Shown here in pieces: positions 14,917-24,042 of a stretch of DNA of 64,000 nt. A program made the position numbers and the translations under genes. Within the stretch, counting starts at the first letter, position 1, and the number at the start of each line of letters is the position of its first letter. The notes under the pieces are model-generated. The model was given only the letters and a program-made list of their open reading frames with translations, did no database searches and was not told where the DNA came from. This DNA is from SIG622 sp045652245. GTDB lineage: Bacteria; Bacillota; Clostridia; Oscillospirales; CAG-382. The stretch covers positions 1 through 64,000 of the forward strand of contig JAZRTY010000043.1 in the NCBI GenBank assembly GCA_045652245.1. The letters are read 5' to 3'.

Positions 14917-16617
14917 TTATTTGTCTTTTTCTTCAAGATTTGTTTCGGTATCCCATCTGTTATCAGATGCCTGATATTCACGCATTTTTGCGTATTCTTC
15001 TTCAGTTACGGGAATTTTCTTGTCTGCTCTGTAGCAGAATCCCCACTTCGGAATATGTGGAACATAATAAACATCAGCATTTTTATCACAAAGCTCATTC
15101 TTTATGTTTTCTACTGCAACCTCGTCCATAGTCTTTTTCTTGAACTTTTCAGGGATGCTATTGACACCATTTGTATAAAGACCATTTCCGATTCCCTGAA
15201 TAAAGGTATTTCGGTCAAAAACAGGAGAACAACCGTCAACCGCAGTACTCGTCTGTGTCAGCTCCTGTACCGCTCTGTCAAATACATTATTGATAATTCT
15301 GTAATTGTGATATTTGTTTATTGTAGTTGGATACTCACCTGAACGAATATGTCTTTCATTGTAGCTGTCAGGTCTGAGTGCGCCAAAGCCCCAGCCTGCC
15401 CTGCGGCAAAGATTGTTTTCAAAAAGGATATTCATTCCCTCTCTCTCGTGGGTGCTATCCTCAAAGCAGGAAAGAAAATACTCTATGCTGTATATGCAAT
15501 CGGTAAGTACATTGTTTGTATATTTTACGTTATCGTGACGTCTGTCGCGATACTCCTTTGATACCTGATGCGTAATGCCCGCATCGTAGCACTGATATAC
15601 ATAGCAGTTATCAATATAGAAGCCGTCGCAACCACCGTAAAGCTCAATACCGTTGCCAAGTCTTATCGGAGCATCGGGATGGTTTACTCCATAAACGGTA
15701 ATTCCGCCGCCTATCCAGCCGATCTCTAAGTTCTGCATACGGATATTGTCAACCCTGGAAAGGAGAGAAATACCGAAAAGTCCATACTTAAGGCAAAGGT
15801 TATCAAAAAGTATGTCTTTTGCACCTTCAGGAACGTTTGACATTGCCCCGCGTACACAGAATTCAATGTTTGAAAACAGCTTTCCGGGATTTCCCTCGTC
15901 GCAACGCAGAAATACAGGGCCTCTTGCAGCTCTTGCTTTTATTCTTTTGTCTTCTAAAATAACCGAGTCTGCCTTATGGAAAAATTCCATATTTTCAAGG
16001 TTCTTGTATGTAAAAAGCTTCTTTTCCTCGTCACAACTGTCATAATAATAGCCGCAGAAATAAGGAACACGCTTCTTTGCAAATCCCTCTCCACCGTTCA
16101 TAACTATTACACCTAAATCCAGCATATCCTCTTTTGCATACTTCCACACAAGCGCACCTGTTTCCTTATTTTCATATACAAGTGTCCACTTGTCCGGGTC
16201 TGCTCCGTCTTCGGGAGAGATAGTTATTAAGGGCTTATCACCCTCACCGTACGCAGAATAGGTAACCCCGCTTTTTGCGATGAGAGATGTTCCACGCCAC
16301 ATATCCCCTCTTTTAAGCAATACTCCGTCACCGTAGTCAGCGAGAGAATTACCCTTTTCAAAAGTCTTTACCGGGGTACTTTCAGAAAGGCCGTCGTTGT
16401 TGTCGTCACCGTCAACAGATATATAGATTTTCTTGCCTGTTATTTTTGAATAATCTGACTTTGTTGCCCGAATTTCGGCTATCCTTTTGCGTTCTAACTC
16501 GTCAAGCTCTGCGATTTTCTTTTTTGTTTCCTCATAGTTGTATTTAACTGCCTCTTCTTCTGTGAACACACTGTCACCAAGAGGTCTTGCATACTTATAA
16601 CCTTCAAATGGATTCAT
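14917..16617 (-). CDS. Right-handed parallel beta-helix protein, shorter paralogue
   Basis: A 566-residue protein clearly duplicated from or with its downstream neighbour. Both share the N-terminal MNPFE..YA.PL start, the YNYE.TKKKI.ELDELE helix, KRGDMWR, YSAYGEG, SPEDGADP.KWTLVYE and CDGFYIDNCYVYQCYDAG. It stops after the helix and lacks the C-terminal module of the longer copy. No signal peptide is present. The conserved acidic and Arg positions suggest a polysaccharide lyase or epimerase-like function, but I cannot assign a family. The chosen ATG has AGGA 8 bases upstream; the earlier in-frame Met gives an unconserved extension. Confidence 0.8.
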   Translation of the reverse strand: MNPFEGYKYARPLGDSVFTEEEAVKYNYEETKKKIAELDELERKRIAEIRATKSDYSKITGKKIYISVDGDDNNDGLSESTPVKTFEKGNSLADYGDGVLLKRGDMWRGTSLIAKSGVTYSAYGEGDKPLITISPEDGADPDKWTLVYENKETGALVWKYAKEDMLDLGVIVMNGGEGFAKKRVPYFCGYYYDSCDEEKKLFTYKNLENMEFFHKADSVILEDKRIKARAARGPVFLRCDEGNPGKLFSNIEFCVRGAMSNVPEGAKDILFDNLCLKYGLFGISLLSRVDNIRMQNLEIGWIGGGITVYGVNHPDAPIRLGNGIELYGGCDGFYIDNCYVYQCYDAGITHQVSKEYRDRRHDNVKYTNNVLTDCIYSIEYFLSCFEDSTHEREGMNILFENNLCRRAGWGFGALRPDSYNERHIRSGEYPTTINKYHNYRIINNVFDRAVQELTQTSTAVDGCSPVFDRNTFIQGIGNGLYTNGVNSIPEKFKKKTMDEVAVENIKNELCDKNADVYYVPHIPKWGFCYRADKKIPVTEEEYAKMREYQASDNRWDTETNLEEKDK

Positions 16618-16678
16618 TTTTGTTTCCTGCCTTTCCTTCTCTCTTTTAAATTTATATACATATAATATGTACAAGGTA

Positions 16679-16707
16679 ATTATGCACTATTTCAATGAAA
16701 AAGTCAA
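16679..16707 (-). promoter_or_regulatory. Probable promoter of the beta-helix/CBM operon
   Basis: On the minus strand TTGACT (16707-16702), 17-nt spacer, CATAAT (16684-16679), in the 137-bp gap after the SLH esterase. It could drive the two beta-helix genes independently of that gene. Confidence 0.55.
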
Positions 16708-16754
16708 TAGAAATCAGGAAAAAAATGGGAATTTTCGGTATCAGCTTTATTCTG

Positions 16755-19256
16755 TTATTTCACTGTCTCCATCATATCAAATTTTTGTGCTGCTTCAAGG
16801 TTATCAAAGGCAGCCCATGCGGCAACATCATAATAGAAATCTTCCTGAAGTGGTTTTCCGTTCGCATCAAAGAAGCTCTTGATAGCCACGCCACCTGAGA
16901 GAGAAATTATAATATGGTTTGTATTTACTGCCTGTTCGGGTATATTTTCGTGCGCTACAATTATCTGCTGCCACTTGCCGTCGGCTGTCACAGTCTCCTT
17001 TGAATAAGCATCTCCTGCAGGGCCTAACGAGTTTACAATCGGATTTCCGTCTTTATCATTTGCATGATAGGTTGAAATTTTGATTTTTTTAGGTGTCTTA
17101 TCATTTGTACGGATAAGGAATTTATAATAAGCCTTTCCCGAGGATATATCCCAACGGGGATTACTATATGAGTCAAGAGCGAGCGATGTTGCTTCGCTAT
17201 TGAGTGTCAGGTGTGCGTAAACAATACCCGTTTCCTCGTCTGTCATTTCCTCAACTGTAAGCTTTCTTGCTTCCTGATAGAGATTACCTTCAGCCTGTGT
17301 TCTTACAATAAGGGGAGCATAATTTACCTCAGGCTCTGTTTCCTCTTCAAGTTCTTCTTCGTTTATCCATTCGTTTCCACGTTTTGCGTGGGTAACGGTT
17401 GCTTCTGCAACATTTGCATACGCCCAATGGCTCTTGTCGATATCCGAGAAGCTCATCTGAAGGTCAGACGGCAGATATTCTATATTTGCTTCGTTTCCGA
17501 GGGCTCTATTTACAACCGTTACAACCTCAGCTCTTGTGATTGTATTATCAGGCTTGAAAGAGAATGTTCCGTCACCGTTGTCATATCCATTTACGAGTCC
17601 TGCCTTGGCAGATGCAGTTATAACATTATATCTCGGATGTGTTGAAGCTACATCGGTAAATACAGAGGGCTTTCCTGCATCCTTGAGAAGTCCCATATTA
17701 TATACAAGCTCTACAAATTCTGCTCTTGTGATAGACTGGTCAGGAAGGAATGCTCCACTGTAGGACTTAAGATAGCCAAGGCTCTCAACATATGAAATAT
17801 AATTCTTTCCCCAGTGAGAAGCAACATCCGTAAACGCAGTTTTCTTGTCAGTTGGAACAAGCGCATCGCCGCCTGCACAGAGCCTTGCGACAATCGTAAC
17901 AGCTTCTGCTCTGGTCATTGTTCCGCCCGGTCTGAAGGTACCGTCATCATAGCCCTTGATAAAGGCTGTATATTCCTTTCTTTCTTCACCCTGTGGCAAC
18001 AGTTTCACACCGTTATTTTGTTCGTCACCACTCAGGAAGAAGCCCTTTATCCTGAAATTTGTACCGGGTTTTGTTTCTTCAAATATTATATCTACAATAT
18101 GTTCTCCTGCCGTTTCCTCTTCGAAGAACATTGTATAATAATATGCAATACTACGTGAATCGTAAAGGTCAACCTTTACATATTCCTTACCGTCTACCGA
18201 ATACTTAAAGCCTCCCGACTGGGTATTCATTATGTAAAAAAGTCCACCGTTTTTAGCGTTGTATTTAACTCTCAGAACTGCACCATCTGTCTTTGTGGAA
18301 AGCTCGCTGCCGCTAAGCTTATAATCGGGTGCATTTTGTGAAATTTCATCCTCGGAAAGTTCTCCAACTGTCACCATATAAGCATCTGTCAGAAGGTCTT
18401 TGTTGTAATAGGGGGAATAGGATTTGAAGGTATCCTTGAAAAGTTTTTCGGGCAATTTATATTCTGTTACCTTTGTCGAAAAGCTCTTGTTATCATCAAG
18501 ATTAGGCTTCAGAATGTCATCTCTTAAATACTCAAAATACTTCTGATACCCTGCGTCAATCGGGTGAACATTATCAAGGAAATACTTTTTCCATACAGAA
18601 TCGTAATATGATGAAGGTGCTACTCCACCATTTTCGGCAACGATATCATTCCAGAGCTGCTTTCCCATCCATACAACCGGTATTCCGTAATATGCCGCCA
18701 CTTCTGCGTGTGCCTTGGCGTTGGAATAATCGGTATCTCTTCTTGAAAAGTCGGTAGTTATACATACAACTATATCGCAGGTCGGATTGTTTTCTCTTAC
18801 GTTTCTTATTATTGATTCAAGATAGTAAGCCGATGCGTCATAGTCAAGCACTTCATAAAAATCGTTTATTGCATATTCGATAAAGAGAAGGTCTGCAGGT
18901 GTTTCGGTATCGTACATAAGAGCATAATTTACTCTATATACGTTAAGGTCTGTACCCGTACCACCAAGAGGACCGTATCTTTTCTGTTCAAATTTTACGC
19001 CGTTTGGAACGCCGTAATTTTCGTTCATCCAGTTGCAAGAAAGGTCTCTCCAGCAATTTCCACTCGAGCTCTGTCCCATTCCTTCGGTAACCGAGCCTCC
19101 GAAATATGCAACCGTGATGTCTTCTCCGTTTTTCATTTTTGCGTAAACATTAGGCAAAAGTGAGCCTTTCTCGTCTGCCGACACAGCACTTGTTACAAAC
19201 GCCATACACGACAGAGAAATTACAATTGCAAGTAAGAGGGATAAAAATTTCTTCAT
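16755..19256 (-). CDS. Secreted SGNH/GDSL esterase with three SLH domains and a C-terminal carbohydrate-type module
   Basis: An 833-residue exported protein. Signal peptide: about residues 1-27, MKK, hydrophobic core, then VTSAVSA. Residues about 35-260 form an SGNH hydrolase: AYFGGSVTEG holds the nucleophile Ser, EYAINDF the Asn block and DNVHPIDAGY the Asp-His pair. A beta-rich segment follows to about 420. Three SLH repeats (FIKGYDDGTFRPGGTMTRAEA and two more, about 425-620) would bind pyruvylated secondary cell-wall polymer. The last 180 residues share a module with the long beta-helix protein. The likely job is deacylation of plant or host glycans at the cell surface. Confidence 0.88.
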   Translation of the reverse strand: MKKFLSLLLAIVISLSCMAFVTSAVSADEKGSLLPNVYAKMKNGEDITVAYFGGSVTEGMGQSSSGNCWRDLSCNWMNENYGVPNGVKFEQKRYGPLGGTGTDLNVYRVNYALMYDTETPADLLFIEYAINDFYEVLDYDASAYYLESIIRNVRENNPTCDIVVCITTDFSRRDTDYSNAKAHAEVAAYYGIPVVWMGKQLWNDIVAENGGVAPSSYYDSVWKKYFLDNVHPIDAGYQKYFEYLRDDILKPNLDDNKSFSTKVTEYKLPEKLFKDTFKSYSPYYNKDLLTDAYMVTVGELSEDEISQNAPDYKLSGSELSTKTDGAVLRVKYNAKNGGLFYIMNTQSGGFKYSVDGKEYVKVDLYDSRSIAYYYTMFFEEETAGEHIVDIIFEETKPGTNFRIKGFFLSGDEQNNGVKLLPQGEERKEYTAFIKGYDDGTFRPGGTMTRAEAVTIVARLCAGGDALVPTDKKTAFTDVASHWGKNYISYVESLGYLKSYSGAFLPDQSITRAEFVELVYNMGLLKDAGKPSVFTDVASTHPRYNVITASAKAGLVNGYDNGDGTFSFKPDNTITRAEVVTVVNRALGNEANIEYLPSDLQMSFSDIDKSHWAYANVAEATVTHAKRGNEWINEEELEEETEPEVNYAPLIVRTQAEGNLYQEARKLTVEEMTDEETGIVYAHLTLNSEATSLALDSYSNPRWDISSGKAYYKFLIRTNDKTPKKIKISTYHANDKDGNPIVNSLGPAGDAYSKETVTADGKWQQIIVAHENIPEQAVNTNHIIISLSGGVAIKSFFDANGKPLQEDFYYDVAAWAAFDNLEAAQKFDMMETVK

Positions 19257-19343
19257 AATAAAAACACCTTTTTGTATATATTTATTTTAAAAATTAGTTT
19301 ACAAAATAACTGCAGTTTATTTTCATAACCAATTATTAAAATA

Positions 19344-19372
19344 TTGACTACTTCAGAAATATATGGTATAAT
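19344..19372 (+). promoter_or_regulatory. Promoter of the structured ncRNA at 19378
   Basis: TTGACT (19344-19349), 17-nt spacer, TATAAT (19367-19372). The predicted start at about 19379 coincides with the first base pair of a long closing stem. Confidence 0.8.
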
Positions 19373-19377
19373 ATCAT

Positions 19378-19548
19378 TGTCACATAAATTCTCAATATTG
19401 CACTTAGGGTAAGTGTGTATTTTTATCATTATTTTTGGTAAAAATGCATGCTCTATTTTCGCATACTTATCCAAGTGTGAGAGAATTTGTGTGACAACAA
19501 ACAGAGTTGTGCATTTTTCGTGCATCAACTTTGTTGGTGCACTTTTTT
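19378..19548 (+). ncRNA. Candidate rod-shaped small RNA (6S-like architecture)
   Basis: About 170 nt with its own promoter and terminator and no open reading frame. The 5' end TGTCACATAAATTCTC (19378-19393) pairs with GAGAATTTGTGTGACA (19481-19496), 16 bp with one wobble. Inside, TTGCACTT pairs with AAGTGTGA, GGGTAAGTGTG with CATACTTATCC, and TATTTTTATC with GGTAAAAATG. That leaves a one-sided 15-nt loop near 19449-19461. The hairpin GTGCATCAAC-TTT-GTTGGTGCAC plus TTTTTT ends it. A promoter-like rod with an internal loop recalls 6S RNA, but I could not confirm family signatures. Confidence 0.65.
19520..19548 (+). terminator. Terminator of the ncRNA
   Basis: A 10-bp stem with a 3-nt loop and a six-T tract. 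A second hairpin (ATCCAC/GTGGAT with TTTTTT, about 19582-19606) follows as back-up. Confidence 0.85.
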
Positions 19549-19696
19549 GTACTCTGTTTCAAAGGTTGCTACACACTTTGAAAAATCCACCATTACGTGG
19601 ATTTTTTCATTTTGTCTACAAATTCATTGTATCACATAATTTTCAGCGTTTCAATTAGTTTTTTTACTGATTTTATTAGTTTTTGTGTCTTTTTTC

Positions 19697-19725
19697 TTGA
19701 CAAATCACCCTGTTTTTGTTATACT
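19697..19725 (+). promoter_or_regulatory. Promoter of the AraC-family gene
   Basis: TTGACA (19697-19702), 17-nt spacer, TATACT (19720-19725), 33 bp upstream of the ATG. Confidence 0.85.
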
Positions 19726-19757
19726 GATAAAAAATCAAAGAGTGAGATTTGTGCAAA

Positions 19758-20597
19758 ATGAAAAAAGTAAACTTGCGTTCCCCGTATAACGAAAAATATT
19801 TTTACCACGACTGGAAAGTAAAAAATCCTTTTCTGCATATGTTCGGAGCAGGTATTGTATATCAGGACGACAGATATCACTATTCCACCATTCGTGACAC
19901 ATACCTGTTTGAATACATAATCAAGGGTAAGGGGTATATAGAATGTAACGGTAACAGGTATACCGTAAGTCAGGGGGATACGATAATTGTAAAAAAAGGT
20001 GTTAAAATGAAATATGGTTCAGACAAAAAAGAGCCTTATACAAAAATATGGTTCAGTGTAATAGGGAGCTTCCCAGATGAACTTTATAAATGCTACGATA
20101 ACAAGAATGAGCCTGAATTAATTATAAAACATGTAAACACTTACCCTCTTTTTGAAAAAATACTTCGGCATCTGAGCCTTGAGCAGGTAAGCGTGGACGT
20201 TTGCTCACATATAATACTTGACATTATTCTCGCAATCAGAGACCTGAACAGTAATCTTAACGGTAAGGTTGAAAATATCGCCGAGCAGCTGAAATTTTTT
20301 ATAGATTCTTTTCCTCAAAGCAATATAGATATAGAGACAATCATATCGCAGTATGCCGTATCAAAAAGAACTGCAGTAAGACTTTTCCGTGAAAGGTACG
20401 GTATTACCCCGATAAAATACTTAAAAGAAGCAAAGCTTGAAAAGGGCTGTGAGCTATTGAAAAACAGCACCCTCACCGTCAGTGAAATTTCAGAAATTCT
20501 CGGCTTTTGCGACCAGAGTTATTTTTCTACCGAATTTATGAAAAAATACCGAGTTTACCCCTCTGTTTACCGAAAAGAAATATTACGCAATACTTGA
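19758..20597 (+). CDS. AraC-family transcriptional regulator
   Basis: A 279-residue regulator with an N-terminal cupin ligand-binding domain (about 25-110; VSQGDTIIVKKGVKMKY is the metal/sugar-pocket strand region). The C-terminal double helix-turn-helix AraC domain (about 180-278) contains ERYGITPIKYLKEAKLEKGCELL and the signature FCDQSYFSTEFMKKYRVYPSVYRK. The start is the ATG at 19758; an in-frame TTG three codons upstream is too close to the GAGTGAG element. It stands alone on the plus strand next to the carbohydrate cluster and is a natural candidate for its sugar-responsive activator, although no binding site is identifiable. Confidence 0.9.
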   Translation: MKKVNLRSPYNEKYFYHDWKVKNPFLHMFGAGIVYQDDRYHYSTIRDTYLFEYIIKGKGYIECNGNRYTVSQGDTIIVKKGVKMKYGSDKKEPYTKIWFSVIGSFPDELYKCYDNKNEPELIIKHVNTYPLFEKILRHLSLEQVSVDVCSHIILDIILAIRDLNSNLNGKVENIAEQLKFFIDSFPQSNIDIETIISQYAVSKRTAVRLFRERYGITPIKYLKEAKLEKGCELLKNSTLTVSEISEILGFCDQSYFSTEFMKKYRVYPSVYRKEILRNT

Positions 20598-20660
20598 AAT
20601 ATTCATATTTTTAGTGTAATATATATGTAAAGAAATACACTTACGAAAGGAAATACTATT

Positions 20661-20879
20661 ATGAAGTACAAAATAGAACTTGTTACATTTAAAGACATCA
20701 ATGATTTCGTAAAGACAGTTGAACACTATGATTTCAAAGTAAAGCTCACAGACGGAGATTCCTTCTGCGTAAATGCCAAGAGTCTTATGGGTGCTATGGC
20801 AACTGTTGAATGGGATAACCTTTACTGTGAATCGGAAAAGGATATTTACAACGATATTCAGAAGTACGTTGTAGACTAA
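20661..20879 (+). CDS. HPr-like protein lacking the phosphocarrier histidine
   Basis: A 72-residue protein aligning with PTS HPr from about residue 17 on. YDFKVKL corresponds to the strand after helix 1, and AKSLMGAMA matches the KSIMGVMS segment that holds the regulatory Ser46 of HPr. The GIHARPA active-site loop with His15 is absent; the equivalent stretch reads VTFKDINDF. It therefore cannot carry phosphate from enzyme I but could be a Crh-like regulatory partner, for example of CcpA, if the Ser is phosphorylated. The C-terminus is shorter than in HPr. A strong RBS (GAAAGGAAA) precedes the ATG. Confidence 0.7.
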   Translation: MKYKIELVTFKDINDFVKTVEHYDFKVKLTDGDSFCVNAKSLMGAMATVEWDNLYCESEKDIYNDIQKYVVD

Positions 20880-20896
20880 AAAACAGAACAATAAAG

Positions 20897-20926
20897 AACG
20901 GTGTCGAAAATTCGACACCGTTTTTG
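20897..20926. terminator. Bidirectional terminator between the HPr-like gene and isocitrate dehydrogenase
   Basis: The stem AACGGTGTCGAA/TTCGACACCGTT, followed by TTTTG on the plus strand, serves the two convergent genes. Confidence 0.85.
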
Positions 20927-20928
20927 TT

Positions 20929-22068
20929 TTACAGCTTCGATACAAGATATTCCCCGAACTGTGCACAAGTTGCACCGTCGGTATTTCCCGTAACTTGTAC
21001 TTTTCCTTCACTCTCACAAAGGTTCAGGGCATCCTCGAGCTTCTGAGCCTTATTTACAAGCCCTATATGGCGAAGAAGCATCGCCAACGCCTTAAGAATA
21101 CTCTGTGGGTTTGCATATTCTCCGATTCCCTCTTCAATCATACGGGGAGCTGAACCGTGAATAGCCTCAAACATCGCATATCTGTCTCCGATATTCGCAC
21201 TTCCGGCAGTACCGACACCACCCTGAATTTGCGCAGCCTCATCGGTAATGATATCACCGTAAAGATTCGGTAACACGAACACCTGGAATTTATCTCTGAT
21301 AGCTTCGTTTACAAGGTTTGCACTCATAATATCGATATACCAGTCCTCGGCAACTATACCCGGATATTCCGAAGCTATTTCGTGACAGATTGCAGAGAAC
21401 TTTCCGTCGGTTTTCTTCATAATATTAGCCTTTGTTACAATTGAAACGCTTGTCTTTCCGTTATTTTTTGCGTATTCAAAGGCAGCTCTTGCAATTCTTC
21501 TCGTACCTGCATTGGTTGTAACCTTAAAGTCAAAGGCAAGCTTATCCGGTACTTCAAACCCACTGCTTCCGAGGACATATTCGCCCTCTGTGTTTTCACG
21601 GTAGAAAATCCAGTCGATATTTTTTTCGGGGACAGATACCGGACGCACATTTGCATAAAGGTCAAGCTCACGGCGAAGTGTTACATTTGCACTTTCCATA
21701 CTACCACCCTTGGGTGTTGTTGTCGGCCCCTTGAGCAATACGTCACATTCCTTAATTTTCGCAAGGACATCACTCGGTACCGGCTCGTTCTTTGCAAGTC
21801 TGTTCTCTATTGTAAGACCCTCGATTTCACGAAGCTCTATCTTGCCATTTGTAATTTCTTCTTGTAGCAGCTTTTCGGCTACTTTCTTTGCCTCATCAAC
21901 TATTATCGGACCTATTCCGTCGCCACCGATAATTCCTATTATAATTTTTTCTTTCTTTGAAAAGTCTGTTCTTTGCGCGTTTTTCTCCATTCTTTCGCAT
22001 CTTTCAAGCTGCTTTTCAAGAAGACTGCGAAAATGGACGCAGTATTCATCTATATTGTAATTTGACAT
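20929..22068 (-). CDS. icd: NAD(P)-dependent isocitrate dehydrogenase
   Basis: Oxidises isocitrate to 2-oxoglutarate and CO2. The fold is the decarboxylating dehydrogenase family (GIIGGDGIGPIIV near residue 30). The substrate loop reads SANVTLRRELDLYANVRP, with the S-x-N-x-x-L-R pattern that distinguishes isocitrate from isopropylmalate enzymes. HGSAPRMIEEG and ANPQSI bind the cofactor. The first 25 residues form a helical extension. The start at ATG 22068 has an AGAGGAAA RBS; the longer reading overlaps aconitase. It follows aconitase by 13 bp as last gene of the operon, making 2-oxoglutarate for glutamate synthesis. Cofactor preference cannot be settled by eye. Confidence 0.9.
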   Translation of the reverse strand: MSNYNIDEYCVHFRSLLEKQLERCERMEKNAQRTDFSKKEKIIIGIIGGDGIGPIIVDEAKKVAEKLLQEEITNGKIELREIEGLTIENRLAKNEPVPSDVLAKIKECDVLLKGPTTTPKGGSMESANVTLRRELDLYANVRPVSVPEKNIDWIFYRENTEGEYVLGSSGFEVPDKLAFDFKVTTNAGTRRIARAAFEYAKNNGKTSVSIVTKANIMKKTDGKFSAICHEIASEYPGIVAEDWYIDIMSANLVNEAIRDKFQVFVLPNLYGDIITDEAAQIQGGVGTAGSANIGDRYAMFEAIHGSAPRMIEEGIGEYANPQSILKALAMLLRHIGLVNKAQKLEDALNLCESEGKVQVTGNTDGATCAQFGEYLVSKL

Positions 22069-22081
22069 ATTCTTTCCTCTT

Positions 22082-24013
22082 TTATTTGTTTTTTTCTTTT
22101 GTGTAGCCAAGAAGCCCACCGCACTTGAGCATTTCCTTTTGTCTTTCACTAAAAGAGCAATTAAGTGTATAGCTTTCATTCTTTGTCTTATTCACAAGGG
22201 TAATTTCACCACTGTCCATTCCTTCGTAAATATTGCAAACAGAAAGCTCGTCGCCCTGCGATAATTTATCATAATCGTCGGCATTTTTAAAGGTAAGTGG
22301 CAGAATTCCTGCGTTTATAAGGTTTGCAACGTGAATTCTTGCAAAGCTCTTTGCAATAACACATCTTACGCCAAGATAAAGTGGAACAAGTGCTGCGTGC
22401 TCACGGGAAGAGCCTTGTCCGTAGTTTGAGCCACCGACAATTATGCTGTTACCTTGTGCCTTTGCTCTTTCCGGGAAGCTTTCGTCACATACTGCAAAGC
22501 AGAATTTTGAAAGATACGGAATATTTGAACGGAAGGGAAGAATTTTAGCACCTGCCGGCATTATGTGGTCGGTTGTAATATTGTCACCAACCTTCAGTAC
22601 AAGGGGAGCTGAAATTTCATCTGTAACAGGATATGTATCGGGGAATTTCTTTATATTGGGACCTCTCTGGATTTCTATGCTGTCTGCTTCAGCTTCACTT
22701 GCAGGAAGAATAATTGCACTATCGTCAATTTTGAAGCTTTCAGGCATTGTAACAGTCGGCATATCCCCAAGCAGCATAGGATTGTAAATTTCGCCTGTAA
22801 GAGCTGCTGCTACTGCAGTTTCGGGAGAACAAAGATAAACCTGTCCGTCTGCCGTTCCACTTCTGCCCTCGAAGTTACGGTTAAAGGTACGAAGGGAAAC
22901 ACCACCGGAATTTGGTGAAAAGCCCATACCGATACAAGGGCCACACGCACACTCAAGCACTCTTGCGCCTGATGCTATAATATCCGAAAGTGCGCCACAA
23001 TCGGAAAGCATACGAAGTACCTGCTTTGAACCGGGTGAAATTGAAAGGCTGACATCGGTATTTACCGTCTTTCCCTTGAGAAGTGCTGCAACCTTTAGCA
23101 TATCAAAGAGTGAAGAGTTAGTACAAGAGCCGATACAAACCTGATTTACCTTTGTCCCCTTGAGGGATGCAACCGTTGCTATATTATCAGGTGAATGAGG
23201 ACACGCAATAAGAGGCTCAAGAGTAGATAAATCAATATCTATAATTCTGTCATAAACTGCATCCTCATCGCTTGAAAGCTCGATATAGTCCTCTCCTCTG
23301 CCCTCGGCTTCAAGGAACTTTTTTGTAATTTCATCAGACGGGAAAATAGAGGTAGTAGCGCCAAGCTCTGTTCCCATATTTGTGATTGTCGCACGTTCCG
23401 GAACAGACAAAGTCTTTATTCCCTCGCCACCCCATTCGATAATTGCGCCAACTCCACCTTTAACAGAGAGAATACGGAGTATTTCAAGGCTTACGTCCTT
23501 TGCTGTCACAAACGGACGAAGCTTTCCTGTAAGGTTAACCTTATACATTTTCGGCATTGTGATATAGTATTCACCACCACCCATGGCAACTGCGACATCA
23601 AGTCCACCTGCACCAAAGGCAAGCATACCGATACCACCACCTGTAGGAGTGTGGCTGTCAGAGCCGATAAGGGTTTTGCCGGGTTTTCCGAAGCGTTCAA
23701 GATGTACCTGATGACAGATACCGTTTCCGGGACGTGAAAAGTAAATTCCGTGTTTTTTTGCTATACTTGCGATAAATCTGTGATCGTCTGCATTTTCAAA
23801 GCCACACTGCAAGGTATTGTGGTCAATATACGCCACACTTCTCTCGGTACGAACTCTCGGAATTCCCATAGCCTCAAATTCAAGATATGCCATAGTCCCC
23901 GTTGCGTCCTGCGTTAATGTCTGGTCAATTTTCAGCGCAATTTCAGAGCCGGGTATCATATCCCCGGAAACGAGATGCGATTTTATTATTTTTTGTGCTA
24001 TTGTAAGTCCCAT
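22082..24013 (-). CDS. acn: Aconitate hydratase (short, anaerobe type)
   Basis: Isomerises citrate to isocitrate via a [4Fe-4S] cluster. The 643-residue form is shorter than AcnA (about 900) and typical of anaerobes. Cluster cysteines are in CIGSCTNSS and ACGPCIGMG. Substrate residues lie in SHTPTGGGIGMLAFGAGG near residue 120. The swivel domain at the C-terminus carries GGSNYGQGSSREHAAL. It starts 29 bp after the GntR gene and is followed by isocitrate dehydrogenase in a Re-citrate synthase-gntR-acn-icd operon, which supports aconitase over homoaconitase or isopropylmalate isomerase. Confidence 0.93.
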   Translation of the reverse strand: MGLTIAQKIIKSHLVSGDMIPGSEIALKIDQTLTQDATGTMAYLEFEAMGIPRVRTERSVAYIDHNTLQCGFENADDHRFIASIAKKHGIYFSRPGNGICHQVHLERFGKPGKTLIGSDSHTPTGGGIGMLAFGAGGLDVAVAMGGGEYYITMPKMYKVNLTGKLRPFVTAKDVSLEILRILSVKGGVGAIIEWGGEGIKTLSVPERATITNMGTELGATTSIFPSDEITKKFLEAEGRGEDYIELSSDEDAVYDRIIDIDLSTLEPLIACPHSPDNIATVASLKGTKVNQVCIGSCTNSSLFDMLKVAALLKGKTVNTDVSLSISPGSKQVLRMLSDCGALSDIIASGARVLECACGPCIGMGFSPNSGGVSLRTFNRNFEGRSGTADGQVYLCSPETAVAAALTGEIYNPMLLGDMPTVTMPESFKIDDSAIILPASEAEADSIEIQRGPNIKKFPDTYPVTDEISAPLVLKVGDNITTDHIMPAGAKILPFRSNIPYLSKFCFAVCDESFPERAKAQGNSIIVGGSNYGQGSSREHAALVPLYLGVRCVIAKSFARIHVANLINAGILPLTFKNADDYDKLSQGDELSVCNIYEGMDSGEITLVNKTKNESYTLNCSFSERQKEMLKCGGLLGYTKEKNK

Positions 24014-24042
24014 TTTAATCTCCTTATGTTTGCTAATAAATA

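Noticed and set aside
19253..19528. 91-codon frame upstream of the SLH esterase
   Set aside because: Lies in promoter DNA and opposite the structured ncRNA; no RBS and AT-driven composition.
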